The notes under the pieces are model-generated. The model worked only from the letters and a program-made list of their open reading frames with translations. It was not told where the DNA came from and made no database searches. A stretch of DNA of 29,439 nucleotides from Alphaproteobacteria bacterium (lineage in GTDB: Bacteria > Pseudomonadota > Alphaproteobacteria > Sphingomonadales > Sphingomonadaceae), in assembly GCA_005882415.1 (NCBI GenBank), contig VBAE01000089.1, positions 1 through 29,439 on the forward strand. Reading direction: 5' to 3'. Made by a program: the position numbers and the translations under genes. This document shows positions 1-9,688 of the stretch, in pieces (position 1 is the stretch's first letter; each line of letters opens with the position of its first letter).

Positions 1-124
1 CGATCAGCCGCTCCAACTCCTCGATCCGCGCCTGCATCTGGGTCAAGGACGCGCGCAGCAGGAGGTTCTCCGCCTGGGGGTCGAGATCGCCGTGGGGCGC
101 GGGGTTTTCGAAGCTCTGGTCCAT
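1..124 (-). CDS. N-terminus of an unidentified protein (cut by window edge)
   Basis: The minus strand opens with ATG at 124 and reads about 41 codons to the window edge without a stop. The peptide begins MDQSFENPAPHGDLDP and continues into a stretch rich in Leu, Arg and Glu (LLLRASLTQMQARIEELERL) that looks like the start of a helix or coiled coil. It is divergent from purE, with about 110 bases between the two starts. The domain that would identify it lies outside the window. Sphingomonad GGDEF proteins can begin with a helix of this kind, but that is a guess and nothing here proves it. Confidence 0.6.
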   Translation of the reverse strand, partial: MDQSFENPAPHGDLDPQAENLLLRASLTQMQARIEELERLI

Positions 125-236
125 GGCGCCTTGCTAGCCGAAAGCGGTTAACGGATCGCGAAGGAGAGGCGCCGCGATTGCCTGTGCGCGGGGGGGCGGT
201 TAAGACGTGGCGCTTCGCCGGTCAGACGAGAGACAG

Positions 237-719
237 ATGCAAGCGCCCCCCGTCGGGATCATCATGGGCAGCCGCTCCGATTGGGAGACGATGCGCCACG
301 CCGCCGAGACTCTTGAGGCGCTCGAAATCGCGCATGAGGCCAAGGTCGTCTCCGCCCACCGGACGCCGGAGCGGCTCTACGATTACGCGAAGAACGCGGC
401 GGGGCGGGGGCTGAAGGTGATCCTCGCGGGCGCGGGCGGAGCGGCGCATCTGCCGGGCATGGCGGCGTCGATGACCTCCCTCCCCGTGCTCGGCGTGCCG
501 GTGGAATCGAAGGCGCTGTCCGGTTTGGACAGCCTGCTCTCCATCGTTCAGATGCCTGCGGGCGTTCCGGTCGGGACTCTGGCGATCGGCAAGGCGGGGG
601 CGATCAACGCCGCGTTGCTTGCCGCCTCGATCCTGGCGCTGAGCGACGAGGCGCTTGCCGGGCGGCTGGGGGACTGGCGGCGGGCGCAGACCGACAGCGT
701 AGCCGAAGCGCCGGAATGA
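237..719 (+). CDS. purE: N5-carboxyaminoimidazole ribonucleotide mutase PurE
   Basis: PurE moves the carboxyl group of N5-CAIR to give CAIR in cytosolic purine synthesis, using the product of PurK. Class I PurE motifs are clear: GIIMGSRSDWETM near the N-terminus, SAHRTPERL, and the glycine-rich GAGGAAHLPGM. From ATG 237 the protein is 160 residues, normal for the family. A GTG at 207 would add ten residues (MALRRSDERQ) that do not look conserved, and ATG 237 has a purine-rich GAGAGA stretch just upstream, so I prefer 237. The stop overlaps the purK start by four bases (ATGA), which indicates translational coupling in a purEK operon. Confidence 0.95.
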   Translation: MQAPPVGIIMGSRSDWETMRHAAETLEALEIAHEAKVVSAHRTPERLYDYAKNAAGRGLKVILAGAGGAAHLPGMAASMTSLPVLGVPVESKALSGLDSLLSIVQMPAGVPVGTLAIGKAGAINAALLAASILALSDEALAGRLGDWRRAQTDSVAEAPE

Positions 720-1798
720 GCCTCAAGCCCGGCTCCACCATCGGCATCGTCGGCGGCGGACAATTGGGCCGGATGCTGGCCGTCGCCGCCGCACAATTGG
801 GCTATAAAGTGCATATTTATGCACCCGACGAGGCGCCGCCCGCGGCCGAGGTGTCGGGGCGCTTCACCCGCGGTGAGTGGGGCGATGCGGAGGCACTGGC
901 GGCATTCGGGCGTGAGGTCGACGTCGCCACCTACGAGTTCGAGAATATCGAGGCGGGGCCGCTTGCAGCCCTGGCCGCGGAGGTGCCGCTCCACCCGCCG
1001 GTGCGGGCGCTGGAGGTGGCGCAGGACCGGCTTCACGAGAAGCAGTGGGTCGAGGGGCTGGGTGGCCGGCCGGCGGCCTTCGCTGCGGTTTCGAGCCGGG
1101 AGGAGCTGGATGCGGCGATCGCGCGGATCGGGGCGCCTGCGATCCTCAAGACTCGGCGCTTCGGCTATGACGGGAAGGGCCAGGCACGGATCGCCTCCCC
1201 CGCCGACGCCGGTGCCGCCTGGGACGCTGTGCGGGGGGCGCCTTCGATCCTCGAGGCGTTCGTCGATTTCACAGCCGAATTCTCGATCAACCTCTGCCGA
1301 CGGGCGGACGGTGAGGGGGTCACCTGGCCGGCGCCGCGCAACAGTCATGTGAATGGAAGCCTCGCCGGATCCGAAGCGCCCGCCGGGCCGGAGCTGGAGG
1401 AGGCGATCGGACAGGCGCGGGAGCTCGGCTTCAAGGTCGCGGAGGCGCTCGATTATGTCGGCGTGCTGGCGCTGGAGTTCTTCGCGACCGGGGATGGGCC
1501 GGTGTTCAACGAGATGGCGCCCCGGGTGCACAATAGCGGCCATTGGACGATCGAAGGTTCGGTGACGTCGCAGTTCGAGAACCACATCCGGGCGATTTGC
1601 GGGCTTCCGCTGGGGGCGACTGACCTCGTCGCGCCGCGGGTGGTGATGGACAATCTGATCGGTGAGCAAGCGGACGCCTGGCTCGAGATACTATCGGACC
1701 CCCGCGCCCACCTTCACCTCTACGGAAAGGATGAAGCGCGGGCCGGTCGCAAGATGGGGCACGTCACGCGCCTGTTGCCGTCATTGCGAGGAGCGTAG
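716..1798 (+). CDS. purK: N5-carboxyaminoimidazole ribonucleotide synthase PurK
   Basis: PurK is an ATP-grasp enzyme that carboxylates AIR with bicarbonate and ATP to give N5-CAIR, which PurE then rearranges. The N-terminus has the family signature GIVGGGQLGRML. Later come KTRRFGYDGKGQ (ATP-grasp lid region), FNEMAPRVHNSGHWTIEG (metal and nucleotide site) and the C-terminal KMGHVTRL. Length is 360 residues, normal. The start overlaps purE by four bases. The last few codons (about residues 354-360, LPSLRGA) and the TAG stop lie inside the inverted-repeat element at 1779-1862, so the natural C-terminus seems to have been replaced by repeat sequence after the conserved MGHVTRL. Confidence 0.95.
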   Translation: MSLKPGSTIGIVGGGQLGRMLAVAAAQLGYKVHIYAPDEAPPAAEVSGRFTRGEWGDAEALAAFGREVDVATYEFENIEAGPLAALAAEVPLHPPVRALEVAQDRLHEKQWVEGLGGRPAAFAAVSSREELDAAIARIGAPAILKTRRFGYDGKGQARIASPADAGAAWDAVRGAPSILEAFVDFTAEFSINLCRRADGEGVTWPAPRNSHVNGSLAGSEAPAGPELEEAIGQARELGFKVAEALDYVGVLALEFFATGDGPVFNEMAPRVHNSGHWTIEGSVTSQFENHIRAICGLPLGATDLVAPRVVMDNLIGEQADAWLEILSDPRAHLHLYGKDEARAGRKMGHVTRLLPSLRGA

Positions 1799-1862
1799 CG
1801 ACGAAGCAATCCAGAGGCCTCGGAGGCCGCACTGGATTGCTTCGCTTCGCTCGCAATGACGG
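1779..1862. repeat. Inverted-repeat element between purK and the M16 gene (family C)
   Basis: The left arm at 1779-1814 starts CCGTCATTGCGAG and ends GCAATCCAG. The right arm at 1832-1862 is its reverse complement apart from five extra bases and small changes in the left arm. The apex holds a further hairpin, GGCCT-CGG-AGGCC, at 1816-1828. The element covers the last codons and stop of purK and ends ten bases before the stop of the convergent M16 gene. Palindromes with a CATTGCGAG...GCAATCC core are scattered through many bacterial genomes. It may act as a terminator for both genes, but neither side has a U-tract. Confidence 0.85.
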
Positions 1863-1871
1863 TGCGGGGGG

Positions 1872-4820
1872 TTACCTCGGCGCTACCACCTCGAGCGGCA
1901 GCCCCAGCTTCGCGAGCTGCGGCTTCACCTTCGCCGCGTCGCCGACGACGATCCAGACGAACTTGTCCGGGTCGATTACCGTCCGCGCGGCCCGGTCGAG
2001 CTGGGGGATGGTCATCGCGCGATAGCGATCGGCGAGCGTCTCGTAATAATTGTCGGGCCAGCCGAACTGGTCGATCGACTGGAGGCCGGTGAGGACGTCT
2101 TCCGATGTCTCGAAATTGCCGGCGAGGCCGCGGGTGCGGTTGTTGATGGTGCGCTCCAGTTCGTCCGGCTTGATGCCGTTCCTGGTCAGGAAGTCCTTCA
2201 TGTCGGCGCGGAGCGCGGCCAGCGACGGGCCGGTCTGGTTCGACTGGACGGGGGCGGAGACGATATAGGGGACGCTCTCGACGAAGCGGCTCGGACGGCC
2301 GCTGACCCCGTAGGACCAGCCCTTGCTTTCGCGCAGGTCCATGTTGAGGCGCGACAGGAAGGTGCCGCCCAGCACGTCGTTGGCGACGCTGAGGGGCTCG
2401 ATCGGGTCGCTGCCTTTGTAGGGGAGGAGCTGGGCGCCGAGGATCACCGACTGGGGCGATTGCGGACGGTCGATGAGGATGATCCGCTGGCGGACCGGCG
2501 GCGTCTTGGCGGCGAAATTCTTAACGCCTGCAGGGGTTTGCGGCGGCTGCCAGTCGCCGAAGCTGGCGTTGAGCAGCGGCATCAGCTCGGCCAGCGGACG
2601 GTCGCTGACGACGAAGATGGTCGCCTTTTCGGGGCGCAGCCAGGCGTCGTGGAAGGCCGCGAGCTCGGCCCGGCCGACCGCCTGAACCGCCTTGGGATCG
2701 CCAGTTCCCGTAAAGGGAACGCCATAAGGGTGGGCCGGACCGTATAATTCGGGCGGGAGTGCGCGCGTTGCCAGCCCCTGCGGCTGGGTCATCTCGGACG
2801 CGATTCGGGCGAGCTGCTGGCCGCGAAGCCGCTCCACTTCCTCGGGCGCGAAGGCCGGGTTGCGGACGACGTCGGCGAGGAGGTCGAGCGACGGCGCGAG
2901 GTTGGGCGTCAGGGTGAACATGCCGACGCTGGTGCGGTCCATCGACGCATTGGCGCCGATCGTGGCGCCGAGGCGCTCCTGCTCCTCGGCGATCTGCACC
3001 GAGCTTCGGCTGGTCGTGCCCTCGTCGAGCAAAGCCAGCATCAGCGACTGGGTGCCGAGCCGCGCCTTGGGATCGGCGGCGTTGCCGGCGTCGAAGCTGA
3101 CCGAGACCCGGGTCACCGGAACCGCGGAGCGCTGGGCGTAGACGACCTTGACGCCGTTGGTGAGGCGCGCCCGCTCGATGTCCGGGAAGTCGAGATTGGC
3201 GACCTGGCCGACTTCGGGGAATTTGGAGCGGTCGACGTTGCTCCGTGCGGCCGCGCCCGGGCCCTGGGCCTCGAGGGTGGCTGCATCGACCAGGGCCTTG
3301 GACGGCTTGGGGGCGAGCGGCTTTTCGTCGGCGGTGGGCGTGCGGTAATAAGCCGGGCTGTGGGTGCCCGAGCCGGCGGGCGCTTCCTCATAGGGCTCGC
3401 GCTCGCCGGGGGCGACGGTCAGCGCATAGACAGGGCGGGAGAGCCATTTGGCGAGCGCCGCCTGGACCTGCTGCGGGGTGGCCGAGGCGTAGGCGGCGAG
3501 CTGGTGCTTGTAGAAATCCGGATCGCCCGCATAGAGCGCGCCCTCTGCAAGGGTGACGGCCTTGCCGCCGAAGCCGCCGACAGATTCGATGCCGTTGATC
3601 CGGCTCGCGACCTCGCGGGTGGCGACGCGCTGGACCTCGTCCGCGGTCGGGCCGTTCTTGACCAGCTCGGCGATGACCTCGTCCAGCCGGCGGGAGACGA
3701 GGGCCGGATCGGTGCCGGGCTTCACGTCGGCGCTGACTTCAAGCATGCTGATCCGCTCGAACTCCTGCAGATTGGCACTGACCGCGACCGCGATCTTCTC
3801 GTTGCGGACCAAAGCATTGTCGAGGCGCGAGCTGGACAGGCCGCCGAGCACGGTGGCGCCGATGTCGAGCGGAACGGTCTCGGGATCGGTGAGGCCGGGC
3901 GTCGCCCAGACGCGGTAGATGCGGGTGGTCGCGACCCGGTCGTGCATCACTTCCGTCCTGGGCGCGGCGAGGGTCGGAGGCGTGGCGGCGGCGGGCGTGA
4001 CTTCGGGGCCGCGGGGGATGTCGCCGAAATATTTCTCGGCGAGGCGGCGCGCGGTCGGAACGTCGACGTCTCCGGCGAGGACCAAAACCGCGTTGTTGGG
4101 GCCGTATTTCTGGCGGAACCAGTTCTTCACGTCCTCGAGGCTGGCGTGGGTCAGGTCCGACATCGAGCCGATGGTCGAGTGGTGATAGGGATGGCCCGCG
4201 GGGAAGAGCGCTTCGAGCTCCTTATATTCGACCAGGCCGTACGGTTCGTTGTCGCCCTGCCGCTTCTCGTTCTGGACGACGTTGATCTGGTTGGTGAGAT
4301 TCTCCTGGGTCACCGCGCCGAGCAGATGGCCCATGCGGTCGCTCTCGAGGAACATGGCGAGCTCCAGCGCCGGGGTCGGCACCGTCTCGAAATAATTGGT
4401 CCGGTCGAACCAGGTGGTGCCGTTATAGTCGGTCGCACCGACCTGCTGGAGCGGCCCGAAGAAGTCGCCCTTGGCGTTCTCCGAGCCGTTGAACATGAGA
4501 TGCTCGAAGAGGTGGGCGAAGCCGGTCTTGCCCTGGGGCTCGTCCTTGGAGCCGACATGGTACCAGACGGACAGAGCGACGACCGGCGCCTTGTGATCCT
4601 CATGGACGAAGACTCGGAGGCCGTTGTCCAGGGTGAAGGACTGGTGCGGGATGTCGACCTGGCTGACCAGCCCGGCGAGCTTCTCCTGCGCAGGCGTCAG
4701 CGCGGGCGCCGCGGGGGCCGGCGCTTCTGCAGCGGTTCGCGGCGCCTCCACCGGCGCGGTGGCGCAGGCGCCGAGGGCGAGCGAGGACAAGAGGGTGGTG
4801 GTAAGCAGCAGGCGGCGCAT
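1872..4820 (-). CDS. M16 family zinc protease, two-domain lipoprotein
   Basis: A pitrilysin-type (M16) metallopeptidase of 982 residues, probably a periplasmic lipoprotein. The N-terminus MRRLLLTTTLLSSLALGAC is a lipoprotein signal with Cys19 as the acylated residue. The inverted zinc motif HLFEH is at residues 103-107, with the third ligand probably Glu185 in VVQNEKRQ. The C-terminal half is a second M16 unit with no HxxEH, as usual for the inactive partner domain; it keeps the LSRLNMDLRESKGWSYGV segment typical of these repeats. The reading frame stays open far upstream, but GGAAGG sits about 7 bases before ATG 4820 and directly abuts the in-frame ATG at 4826, so 4820 is preferred. It is convergent with purK. 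The substrate is unknown, presumably peptides in the envelope. Confidence 0.93.
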   Translation of the reverse strand: MRRLLLTTTLLSSLALGACATAPVEAPRTAAEAPAPAAPALTPAQEKLAGLVSQVDIPHQSFTLDNGLRVFVHEDHKAPVVALSVWYHVGSKDEPQGKTGFAHLFEHLMFNGSENAKGDFFGPLQQVGATDYNGTTWFDRTNYFETVPTPALELAMFLESDRMGHLLGAVTQENLTNQINVVQNEKRQGDNEPYGLVEYKELEALFPAGHPYHHSTIGSMSDLTHASLEDVKNWFRQKYGPNNAVLVLAGDVDVPTARRLAEKYFGDIPRGPEVTPAAATPPTLAAPRTEVMHDRVATTRIYRVWATPGLTDPETVPLDIGATVLGGLSSSRLDNALVRNEKIAVAVSANLQEFERISMLEVSADVKPGTDPALVSRRLDEVIAELVKNGPTADEVQRVATREVASRINGIESVGGFGGKAVTLAEGALYAGDPDFYKHQLAAYASATPQQVQAALAKWLSRPVYALTVAPGEREPYEEAPAGSGTHSPAYYRTPTADEKPLAPKPSKALVDAATLEAQGPGAAARSNVDRSKFPEVGQVANLDFPDIERARLTNGVKVVYAQRSAVPVTRVSVSFDAGNAADPKARLGTQSLMLALLDEGTTSRSSVQIAEEQERLGATIGANASMDRTSVGMFTLTPNLAPSLDLLADVVRNPAFAPEEVERLRGQQLARIASEMTQPQGLATRALPPELYGPAHPYGVPFTGTGDPKAVQAVGRAELAAFHDAWLRPEKATIFVVSDRPLAELMPLLNASFGDWQPPQTPAGVKNFAAKTPPVRQRIILIDRPQSPQSVILGAQLLPYKGSDPIEPLSVANDVLGGTFLSRLNMDLRESKGWSYGVSGRPSRFVESVPYIVSAPVQSNQTGPSLAALRADMKDFLTRNGIKPDELERTINNRTRGLAGNFETSEDVLTGLQSIDQFGWPDNYYETLADRYRAMTIPQLDRAARTVIDPDKFVWIVVGDAAKVKPQLAKLGLPLEVVAPR

Positions 4821-4968
4821 CGGCATCCCTTCCGAGTCTTTGCGGCGGCACCATAGCGGCGGGCACCCCCGGCGCAACACGTGCCGCTCAAAAACGCGCG
4901 TGCGTTTACCGGGCGCTGTGCGAGGCGCATAAGGAGCTGCGATACACCGCGTCGTCGGGAGGACCGCA

Positions 4969-6471
4969 ATGCGATGCCACGCCGAGCCCAAGCGACCCGC
5001 TCCCCCCGCCGCCGCCACGCAACTCGCCAGGCCGGGCCGGGCGGGTGCCGAAGCTCGGCCTGCGCTCGGAGCAGAGGGGGGATCGACCGGCGCAGGACGT
5101 CTTCCGTCGCGGATCAGGGCGAGTGCGGAGGCACTTTCCGGCTTCTCGCTGGCCGACGTCCGGGTCCACACCAACTCCCCGGAGCCGGCCAAGCTCGGCG
5201 CCCTCGCCTTCGCCCGCGGAACCGACATCCATTTGGGGCCACGCCAGGAGCAGCACCTCCCGCACGAGGCCTGGCATGTCGTGCAGCAGAAGCAGGGGCG
5301 GGTCGGCGGCGCTGGCCTCAATGCCGATCCGGCGCTCGAGGCGGAGGCCGACCGAATGGGCGACAGGGCGGCCCGCGGCGGCATCGAGGGCAAAGGGCCG
5401 CCGCGCCCGGCGACCGCCAAGCCCGGCGTCGTCCAGGCCAAGGTGATCGACGGCGAGCAGGAACTCTCTCCCAAGGACCCGGTCTCCCCCACCTTGCTGT
5501 CCTTCATCAAGAAGAAGAACCGGTATCGGCTGCGCGACGACTTCCACGAAAACCGGATGGCCGAGCCGGTGCATCTGCTCGACATGAGCCGGAAATATCT
5601 GCTGGGCGAGACCCATGGCCCGGCCGCCACCGCCAAGTGGAACGAGGCGACCAAGTTCTGGTCCAAGGTCGGCAAGATGTTCGAGTGGACCAAGGCGCTG
5701 CCCGGCAGCGAGCGCCGCAAGGTCGGGATGCCGGCCGACGACAAGCAGGACCAGCCGCTCGAGAGCCGCCACGCCTGGACGCTGACGGAAGTCCTGCGCA
5801 CCCACAACGTCCTGAATGTGGTCGGCGCTTCCTGGGTCCGATCGCTTTGGACCGACCCGGCGCACAAGGATCAGATACGCTCGCTCCTGGTCGAAGCGGC
5901 CGATGATCTGTTCTCGGCGGACTTCGGCCACCGGGAATATGGCGCGTTCGCCGCCGCCTATGAGGGGAAGGGGAGGCATTCCAAACGTTCGAAGCAGGTC
6001 TATGCGTTCGCAAAGGATTTCCGGGACGTCTATCACCCGGCGTTCGGCGTCCTCGCCGATTTCCTGAAGACCGCGACGAACACGATCGACATCTATGACC
6101 CAAAGGCCGCTGACGCGGACTCGGTGAAGGCGCAATTCGAAACCGCCCTCGACGGGATCGCCGCCAGTCGCGGCTTCCTGGTCACGATGGCCACGAGCCT
6201 GATGTCCCTCACCGGAGCGCGCGGCGAGGAGCGGCAGCGGCTGAACGAGAGCCTCGCCCCGACCGACAGCCGCCAGGACATGCTCACACCGGTCGATCCC
6301 GCCCGCGAGCGCGCCATGGCCGAGAATGTCACCGCGGCCGAGGCGCCGCTGTTCGTCAAGATTGGCGACGACCATGTCGACGATGTCGCGAAGCTGGTCG
6401 GCCCCTCGGCCGTGGCGATCCATGAGACCGGGAAGCTCGAGGACGTGACCCGCCAGCCGCCGGGGCCGTGA
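4969..6471 (+). CDS. DUF4157 metallopeptidase-like protein with C-terminal ChaN/EreA/Tiki-like domain
   Basis: A 500-residue protein with no signal peptide. Residues 1-45 are Pro/Ala/Gly-rich and low complexity. Residues about 46-135 match the eCIS-core DUF4157 pattern: LSGFSLADVRVHTNS, then LGALAFARGTDIHLG, then LPHEAWHVVQQKQGRV with HEAWH at 99-103, and LEAEADRMG at 123-131. This domain is known from proteins linked to extracellular contractile injection systems and polymorphic toxins. Residues about 195-480 resemble the ChaN/EreA/Tiki fold: LLGETHG (211-217, Glu214 and His216) near the start, RERAMAENV (446-454) and FVKIGDDHVDDV (462-473) near the end. That assignment rests on motif spacing only. 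GGGAGGA at 4957-4963 supports ATG 4969. No eCIS structural gene or obvious immunity gene is adjacent. Confidence 0.85.
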   Translation: MRCHAEPKRPAPPAAATQLARPGRAGAEARPALGAEGGSTGAGRLPSRIRASAEALSGFSLADVRVHTNSPEPAKLGALAFARGTDIHLGPRQEQHLPHEAWHVVQQKQGRVGGAGLNADPALEAEADRMGDRAARGGIEGKGPPRPATAKPGVVQAKVIDGEQELSPKDPVSPTLLSFIKKKNRYRLRDDFHENRMAEPVHLLDMSRKYLLGETHGPAATAKWNEATKFWSKVGKMFEWTKALPGSERRKVGMPADDKQDQPLESRHAWTLTEVLRTHNVLNVVGASWVRSLWTDPAHKDQIRSLLVEAADDLFSADFGHREYGAFAAAYEGKGRHSKRSKQVYAFAKDFRDVYHPAFGVLADFLKTATNTIDIYDPKAADADSVKAQFETALDGIAASRGFLVTMATSLMSLTGARGEERQRLNESLAPTDSRQDMLTPVDPARERAMAENVTAAEAPLFVKIGDDHVDDVAKLVGPSAVAIHETGKLEDVTRQPPGP

Positions 6472-6538
6472 CTCGCCGTCGCCCGATCGAGCGGCGCCAC
6501 TCCCAGCAGCTCGAAGCACGGACATCGTTCGGCGCCGC

Positions 6539-6566
6539 CTTGTGTTGCTCAACAGCAACACCATAT
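6539..6566 (+). promoter_or_regulatory. Heat-shock (RpoH-type) promoter candidate for clpB
   Basis: CTTGTG at 6539-6544 and CACCATAT at 6559-6566 are 14 bases apart, close to the sigma-32 consensus CTTGAA, 13-15 bases, CCCCATNT. The last base lies 28 bases before the clpB ATG, a reasonable leader length. ClpB is a classic RpoH-regulated chaperone. The spacer also contains a perfect inverted repeat, GTGTTGCT-CAAC-AGCAACAC (6542-6561). Confidence 0.65.
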
Positions 6567-6594
6567 CGGCCGCGAAGGAAGTAGAGGGGCAGAC

Positions 6595-9192
<2,598 letters not shown>

Positions 9193-9250
9193 AGTCGCTG
9201 CCCGCGCGAACATAGGTTAGCGGGGGCGGCGGCAACCCTCTTTAAAGACG

Positions 9251-9260
9251 CCCCCCCCCC
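9251..9260. repeat. Ten-base poly-C tract
   Basis: An uninterrupted run of ten C lies in the 106-base gap between clpB and the DUF6894 gene, 38 bases before the latter's start. Tracts like this can slip during replication. Whether it changes expression of the downstream gene cannot be told from the sequence. Confidence 0.9.
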
Positions 9261-9298
9261 GCGATGATAGATGGCCGGACCAGTTTAGGAGGCCTGTC

Positions 9299-9535
9299 AT
9301 GCGTTATTACTTCCACCTGCGTGAGACCGCCGCTTATGTTTGCGACGAGGAAGGGGTTGAGCTCGACGGGGCTGAATCGGCGCGCGTCACCGCGCTCAAG
9401 ACCGCCCGCGCCATCATCGCGAGCGACGCTCTACTCGGCAAGGTTCCGCTCGCCGCAACCCTCGAGATCGAGGACGAGCACGGCCACAGGGTGCTGGATC
9501 TGCCATTCCATGAGGCGGTCGTGCTCGACGGCTGA
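9299..9535 (+). CDS. DUF6894 family small protein
   Basis: A 78-residue cytosolic protein beginning MRYYFHLRETAAYVCDEEG. The aromatic start, the Asp-Glu-Gly turn, the alanine-rich helix (RVTALKTARAIIASD) and the C-terminal DEHGHRVLDLPFHEAV are the pattern of DUF6894, a family with no known function that is common in sphingomonads and rhizobia. GGAGG sits about eight bases before the ATG. It lies between clpB and a Crp/Fnr regulator on the same strand, with 106 and 153 bases to its neighbours, so it is probably its own transcription unit. Confidence 0.85.
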   Translation: MRYYFHLRETAAYVCDEEGVELDGAESARVTALKTARAIIASDALLGKVPLAATLEIEDEHGHRVLDLPFHEAVVLDG

Positions 9536-9581
9536 GAGCGCCCGAACCTAGGTTCGAATCCGGTGCTCAGCATAGGATAAG

Positions 9582-9620
9582 GCCGATGTTCCGGATGTGT
9601 GTTATAGGACACCCATCGGC
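9582..9620. repeat. Nested inverted repeat upstream of the Crp/Fnr gene
   Basis: GCCGATG (9582-9588) pairs with CATCGGC (9614-9620). Inside, GTGT (9599-9602) pairs with ACAC (9609-9612) around a TATAGG loop. No U-run follows, so it is not a standard terminator. It could be a leader structure or operator of the regulator gene that starts at 9689. Confidence 0.5.
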
Positions 9621-9688
9621 GGGCTGAAACCAGGGCTCCGCCGACCGAGAGATGCTTCGTGCTCCCGCCCCTTTTCGCGGAGCCGACC

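Noticed and set aside
3360..4856. A 498-codon open frame opposite the M16 protease gene
   Set aside because: Composition is typical of an antisense shadow, and the M16 frame has all family motifs.
4969..6471. A complete extracellular contractile injection system locus
   Set aside because: Only the DUF4157-type protein is present. No sheath, tube, baseplate or ATPase gene is in the window.
6542..6561. A CIRCE element controlling clpB
   Set aside because: Neither the half-site sequence nor the nine-base spacing of CIRCE is present; the palindrome is a different sequence with a four-base centre.
9551..9561. GGTTCGAATCC, identical to a tRNA T-loop consensus
   Set aside because: The flanking bases do not form a T-stem or acceptor stem and no anticodon arm lies upstream. 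At most it is a decayed tRNA end or old attachment site, and no integrase is nearby.
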